Positions 58,927 through 64,000 of a stretch of 64,000 nucleotides of DNA are shown here, in pieces (position 1 is the first letter of the stretch; each line of letters begins with the position of its first letter). The notes below the pieces were generated by a model. It searched no databases. It was not told where the DNA came from and saw nothing but the letters and a program-made list of their open reading frames with translations. The stretch is from Porpolomopsis calyptriformis (taxonomy: Eukaryota > Basidiomycota > Agaricomycetes > Agaricales > Hygrophoraceae). The stretch spans positions 496,001 to 560,000 of the forward strand of contig OX621163.1 in assembly GCA_951640195.1 (NCBI GenBank), read 5' to 3'. Position numbers and translations under genes: made by a program.

Positions 58927-60050
58927 AGTGCCGGGAACGGTACAGGCAAGACCGCCCAATCACCCCAGATCGATGGATGCTCGATGATCACTGAACGGCG
59001 TCCCACAGCCGAAGAGTTCATCGCAGGATCCAGAAATGACACGAGTGTCAGCTGAGAAGAATGCGACAATGTCTGCCATGGGAGCTTCCCACTTATCGAA
59101 TCCATCGGATATCTTCACGGGAAGCTCCGTCTCTTTCTTAATCGAAGCTTCTTGAGGAGTGAGAGATAAGGCAGAGTTGGGTGTTTGAAGGGAACAAGTA
59201 TTGATGATTCGCGGGCGAATTGTTCGCATTCTTGAAATAAAACTATGGCATCAGTCTCTGCCTGTTTCCTGTGGAAGTAGATAAACATTGCGCATAAAAG
59301 AGGGGCAACGAACGGCCATTGCCTTTTGTGTAACACCCAAAGCAAACATACCATTCAAAGATCTTCCATGAGAGGTCCCCTCAACCAAGGGCAGTAGATA
59401 TTGCGACCAAAACTCCTTCAGAGGGACAAATACGACGTTTTCCGTGTGCCAAGGCAGAAACGAGATGCGTGCTGGCGGGATGGCTGTTGCTGGGAAAGTC
59501 CATCAGATGCGGTGGGAAACTTATGTGACGAAGATGGTTGACTTGGGGATTTGTGTCGGGCGCCTCTCCCATTATTGTAGTCGTCATCATCATCCTCGCC
59601 ATTGCCATCATCTCCGTGTCACTTCGAACCAAGGACAGGCTGAATCCATGGAACGAGCAATGAGATCGGCTGGTCCACTTAAAACCCTGAACGTGAGTGA
59701 GGAAAGCGGAGTGGAATGGTATATGCGGATTACCTGCAAATAACTGAACGGCATAACCATGAAGTGGCTCCAACGAGAATGATGGATACGACGCGTCTAG
59801 CCTACAACCGGTGTGGATGAACGAAGGGAAATAGTAGAAGCGCAAGGGCAGGGATAATGGAGGTAAACGTACCTGAGATACCCAGTTGGTGTAAAAATAG
59901 AATGTATCGCTTGGCTGCAACCAAGCTGGTGTGGCAAATGGGAGCGGGAGCGTAGAATCAAAATAGAACGCGTTTTTCTCACCCGGACACGACACCAAAT
60001 CTTGTCACCGCCCGGGATAATCTTGTTACATCCCACCAAGGTTCGGCTGC
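58927..60050 (-). CDS. Possible membrane-protein gene, structure unresolved
   Basis: Coding-like minus-strand blocks: FDSTLPLPFATPAWLQPSDT, FYFYTNWVSQ then a gtacgt...ttgtag intron, RRVVSIILVGATSWLCRSVI (a membrane helix), an acidic run (GEDDDDDYNNG) in another frame, QWPFVAPLLCAMFIYF (second helix) and ETDAIVLFQECEQFARESS, DGFDKWEAPMADIVAFFSAD. I could not join all blocks without frame conflicts near 59600, so it may be broken. Not recognised. Confidence 0.3.
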
Positions 60051-60406
60051 GGCAAACTTCCCAGACACCTCCCTCCAGTTGCAGGCAGGATGTTCGTTGT
60101 CAAAGTTGCATGTAAGTCATAACATAGCATTTTACTATCGGAGCACTGCACTTCACGTCCTAGAATTGCGTTTTGTTATCGGCGCACTGCATTTCACGTA
60201 TCATGCCTCACACGTAACGGGAAATTAGGAAATGCATAAAAACGCCGTTTTTACTGAAGGATCACGCGAATGATTGGGCGCTATTCCTATTCCATGATAC
60301 TCTTGCATATAAAAGCCCACTCTTTGGCAACTCTATCAACCCCCTCCCACACTTGGACTTATAAAAAGCGGGTCCCGACATTTCGCTGCTCTCAGAATCC
60401 CCACCC

Positions 60407-60980
60407 ATGTCCGATCATCCGCGATCCTCGTGTCCCTTGAACGAACCAGCCTCCGATCATAGCGATAGGCACTCTCGTCCATCCCTTGCCCAAACTCCAC
60501 GCTCGCCGAGACCGTCTGTTGTCCATACCCGACACTTTACTCAACAGGATCCCGGGCCGCTACCCTTTCCACCCACAAGAGACGCCAACTCCAATTATCT
60601 TTCAAATATTTTGAATGCTCAGATCATACTGGTTCGTAACTAAATAACCTACTTCCATCTGATCCGCTCAATCTCTCTTCTAGGCTTGCACCATTATCGG
60701 TGTACAAGTCAACCTTCTCACGTCCAGCACGCTACCCATGACACCACCGATCTGCGTGCTTATCATCCTTGGGTTGGTCCTCGAACTAACCGGTGCCGTG
60801 CTCGTGGTCAGTCAAATCCAACCTCAACCTCAACCCATTGAGGCTGCCCACATCGTCCGGCCAACAGCTTTGGACGATTCCATCAGGCAGACCTTGCCGA
60901 TCGCCTTCATTTTGATGGGCATCGCAATATTCATGGTTGCAGTCGTGCTGACCATGTTCTCGATCAAGACATCCTGGTAA
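60407..60980 (+). CDS. Two-TM membrane protein, family member C
   Basis: CTTATAAAAAGCGGG at about 60357 is a TATA box. The ATG at 60407 encodes MSDHPRSSCPLNEPASDHSD, then LSNILNAQIIL, an intron (60632-60683), ACTIIGVQVNLLTSSTLPMT and two hydrophobic helices (ICVLIILGLVLELTGAVLVV, and LPIAFILMGIAIFMVAVVLT). It ends MFSIKTSW-TAA at 60980, or TG^A after splicing. It is closest to member A, including the bases just before the ATG. Function unknown. Confidence 0.7.
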
Positions 60981-62278
60981 GTTCCCTCAGCAATCCGATC
61001 ATTTTTTTTTGATTGATTTTAATTGGTGAACAGATACCAATAACCCACGATTTCTCCTTTGAGGATAATTCTAACGGACGAGAATTAATTTGTAATGTAA
61101 ATGTGCTTTCTTCTAACAGGGTTTCTGAACTACCTCTAATGGGTGCAGCAACCTGATTGTAATGAGAAAATACCTTTGTTGCATGATGGTGGCGTCCCAC
61201 ACTTTACGTCTGAACGCTGAGCCGCTCTGGGGCGAAGCCCTCTTGCTGCGGTGGTTGACTAGGAAGAAGACGGAAGACGCAATTGATGCACTCACCTTTC
61301 AGTGCGTTGTTTAGATTAGTTGAGCTCAGGAGGGGGGCAAGGATGATGCGGAGTCGGAGATGTGCCGCAAAAGGGTGAGGGACACAACGTATGAGCGGTA
61401 ATCTTTTTGGGGTTTCTCTGTCAGACTTCTGAGGGAGAGCGGGTGGGGCTGGGTGAAGGGAGGATGCCCTACTTGTGGTATCAAAATGTGAGTGTTCGCC
61501 AAGATAACAGGGAAGCGCATGGTACGAGGATCTGATCGAACCCGAAAAAGATGGAGGCTTCGGGCCGCGCACGAGGAGATCGAAGACCGCTTTCAGATGA
61601 CAGCGTTCGATCATGATACCCCTTGGAGACTCTACCCGATCTGTTCTATAAGGGACAACATTTAGGTGAGTTCTAAACCTTTTTTTCACTTGTGAATGGT
61701 TTATTTGATAAGCATGTGATAACAGCTTGAAACCTGTCATGATCTGCCATAATCACCGTGATCACACCGATCACCACGATCATACCGATCACCATGATCA
61801 TACCAAATTCTCATGGTCACGCCAAAAATAGGAATCACACCAAAATTAGGAATCGCACCAAATTAGGAACTGTACCAAATAAGTGATGGTTCCTATTATA
61901 GAACTCGGCTATAGTTACATTAAGGCAATCCCACTGAATGACCCGATATGGGATGATACCCAAGTTCCTGGATCATGATATTGTCAAAGAGGCCACCCAT
62001 CATGCCATACCAACCCCCTTTTATTCTGCAGTGAGTCCAACATTTGTCGGGTATGCTCTGTGCCCTGAATCCCTTATGGAGTTAGTGAATGGGAAGTCAG
62101 TCGGTAGGCCTCGATACTCCTTGATTTGGCCGTGAGACTGTAAGTGGATATGTGAAGCTATAAAATTCCACCGAAATGGTCTGTTCACGCACAAACCTCC
62201 CCCTCAACTTGTCCTTATTCAAAGGTGGGTCCCAGACACCCTTGGAATCTTCTCCGATATCTGACTACCAAGAAGACA
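60981..62278. other. Intergenic with short tandem repeats
   Basis: The long minus-strand frame at 61204-61740 has no motif and probably reflects duplicated non-coding sequence. A degenerate tandem repeat fills 61750-61885. Upstream of 62279 is the promoter of GTPase copy 2. Confidence 0.45.
61750..61885. repeat. Degenerate tandem repeats
   Basis: About four copies of a GATCAC(C)..GATCATACC unit (14-18 bp) are followed by three copies of ACCAAAAATTAGGAATC (about 17 bp). They are AT/CA-rich, without coding capacity. Confidence 0.7.
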
Positions 62279-63084
62279 ATGGGTTTAAAACAGTTTTTAA
62301 ATGGACTGTTTGACCGGCAGGACGACGTTTCAACTCAGGACATCGTCATCGTGTAAGTGAAAACGTGCCATGCCAATTCTTTTTCTGACATCACTCCCAA
62401 TCTCACAGCGTAATCGGTGCAACAGGAGCTGGGAAGAGCACAGTAAGTTTAAGGATTTATTACGACCGCTAGAGCCGTAATCAAGCTGCGTACGAAGTTC
62501 ATCAATACGGCAACAAGGAGCCATGATATGGCCATCGGCCATGGCCTATCGTCATGCACCACCAACGTGCAGAGTGTCAGATGCACTCACCCAATGAATG
62601 AAAACCGCCACGTCATCTTCGTGGATATTCCTGCGTTTAACCATGACGCGAGAACTCCTGCTGAGATTGGGATAACAATCAGTAAGTGGCTAGAGAAGAT
62701 GTGAGTGAATCCTTCATCATCTTGCCGTGAACAATACCATATTCACATTTAACTCATCCCTCTCCAAGGTACTCCCGGAGAATCAAAATAGCTGGAGTCA
62801 TCTATTTGCACAGGGTATCTGATGCGCGGATGATTGAACCGCCTCTCACGCATCTTCTTTCATTTGAAAGATTATGCGGCGAGGATGCTACAAGAAAGAC
62901 CATCCTCGCAACAACGATGTGGGGGCTGGTTGATGAAGAAGAGGGGAGCCATTGCGAGCAAGAATTACGATCAAACTATTGGAAGACGATGATCGCCCGT
63001 GGATCCGATATAGTTCGATACGAAGACACGGCAGAGTCGGCTTGGAGGATTGTCGAGTTACTATTGGATGGATCAACAGGGTAA
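62279..63084 (+). CDS. AIG1-like P-loop GTPase, copy 2
   Basis: The ATG at 62279 gives MGLKQFLNGLFDRQDDVSTQ DIVIV, spliced to VIGATGAGKST, then FINTATRSHDMAIGHGLSSC, HVIFVDIPAFNHDARTPAEI, IKIAGVIYLHRVSDARMIEP, ILATTMWGLVDEEEG and WRIVELLLDGSTG-TAA at 63084. The exon structure is the same as copy 1, with near-identical exon 3/4 nucleotides, and exon 1 differs most. Both copies follow a two-TM family member, so gene pair duplication is likely. It has the same atypical DIPAF in G3. Confidence 0.8.
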
Positions 63085-63419
63085 GACTTGCCGGACTTCC
63101 AGGGGAGGGAGGAACATGTAGACTGTTGGTTGATTCTCTTTTTTCAGGCCCCTCCGACTGCAAACCTTGGTGACGACACAGCCGAGCCGCGGCTCAGCGT
63201 GAAGATCAGCCACCTGATTGGAGGTCATAATGGCCCAATAACTAAGTATATTCGTTAGTCATTTGGTTGTGAACACAACCAAATGAGAAGTGGCCTCAAA
63301 ATAAAAGTCGACCCATGGTAGCAAATAGGTATCTGAGAATGCACAAATAGATAATCAGTTTTCCTCACACTGTCATCGGAAAATGACTGTAAACACTTGC
63401 ATTCTGCGGTTTGGATGAG
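63085..63419. other. Intergenic, no gene seen
   Basis: Contains a short inverted pair (CATTTGGTTGTG / CACAACCAAATG at 63258-63284), a possible terminator-like hairpin or protein site. No ORF chain. Confidence 0.5.
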
Positions 63420-63975
63420 ATGGAACAATGGGGTAAGACCAAAGCTCCTCGCTGTTCGTTCAGCTGGTCAGCGTACGGTGATGGTCGGTTGATCGGGTCA
63501 GTAGCTGGGATCGATTCACGATTATGTAAAGTCACACGGTACGAATTGCCACTTTGCATACCTCCAGAGCCGTTCTTGATCTACTGCATCATCTTGTTTC
63601 TGATGCAAGGTATTCATTAGCACTTATCCCTTGTATGTGAACCCATAATTCGATCTTTGTACAGGTTATCATCATGACGCTTTATGTGAAAGGCCCAACA
63701 TAGTTGAAGCAACGAACAGAAATGAACCCCTGGTCGATGCCAGTATCCGTGTAGTTGTGGAGCGACTGAATCGATCCGCATACATTGACATCGTGACAGG
63801 ATATGAGCCGTCGAGTCCTGATGGGAAGCGCCATTTGGCACTGGTCATTGCTTTGGAGATTGACGATGACGAAGAGAGGCTGACGAAAAAGGAGTTGGGA
63901 CCTATTGATGAGTCTATCCGAGTGGCCCTTCCTCATACTCTTGTGGGACCGGACGGTTGGGAGCTTTTCAAATGA
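63420..63975 (+). CDS. Unrecognised two-exon gene at right edge
   Basis: The ATG at 63420 gives MEQWGKTKAPRCSFSWSAYG, DGRLIGSVAGIDSRLCKV and a hydrophobic stretch FLIYCIILFLMQ. A gtattc...gtacag intron leads to GYHHDALCERPNIVEATNRN, VDASIRVVVERLNRSAYIDI, LALVIALEIDDDEERLTKKE, GPDGWELFK-TGA at 63975. It is about 165 aa with one possible membrane helix. No family recognised. It could be complete or the end of a longer gene beginning in 63085-63419. Confidence 0.5.
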
Positions 63976-64000
63976 TGTGAGTCTGAAAGCTTGTTTGCCT

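Noticed and set aside
61204..61740. 178-codon minus-strand frame
   Set aside because: No known motif, and similar decayed words occur near 55700; more likely duplicated non-coding DNA.

Overview
The window looks like a basidiomycete nuclear chromosome, most likely Agaricomycetes. Genes are dense and split by many 45-65 nt GT-AG introns, core proteins are fungal/eukaryotic (neurofibromin, Cdc7, Prp8-binding WD40, PHF5A, Ppil4-type cyclophilin, Put2), tRNA genes carry introns, and there is a Crypton-type tyrosine recombinase and a chromodomain-containing LTR element. The genus cannot be named from sequence alone.

1-12.9 kb is conserved housekeeping: a neurofibromin-like RasGAP gene cut by the left edge, a small orphan gene, a membrane-anchored ubiquitin protease, CDC7 between two inverted intron-containing tRNA-Arg(TCG) genes, a WBP2/GRAM-like stress protein, and the first member of a small two-TM membrane-protein family.

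13.1-33.0 kb is an island bounded by 21-bp direct repeats and imperfect subterminal inverted repeats. Its left end holds a decayed Crypton-like tyrosine recombinase with a GCR1_C-like C-terminus, itself hit by a SINE. Its right arm holds small TATA-driven spliced genes of unknown function and arrays of alternating palindromes. A 10.9-kb LTR retrotransposon with identical LTRs and a 4-bp TSD is nested inside. It has Gag-protease, no visible reverse transcriptase, a detached chromodomain, an integrase fragment and three accessory ORFs. One accessory protein carries a near-copy of the histone H3 tail around Lys9 (QTARKSTGG), the ligand class of chromodomains. I consider this the most interesting feature.

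34.8-53.2 kb returns to core genes: a three-RRM Nam8/Csx1/TIA-like protein, a cyclophilin-RRM protein, a BTB protein, P5C dehydrogenase, a broken alpha/beta hydrolase, a tandem dual-specificity phosphatase, the U5 WD40 protein, a conserved GW-containing protein and PHF5A.

53.6-64 kb is a lineage-specific duplicated zone: three more copies of the two-TM family, two AIG1-like GTPases, a truncated duplicate, a foldback repeat and an unrecognised gene at the right edge.
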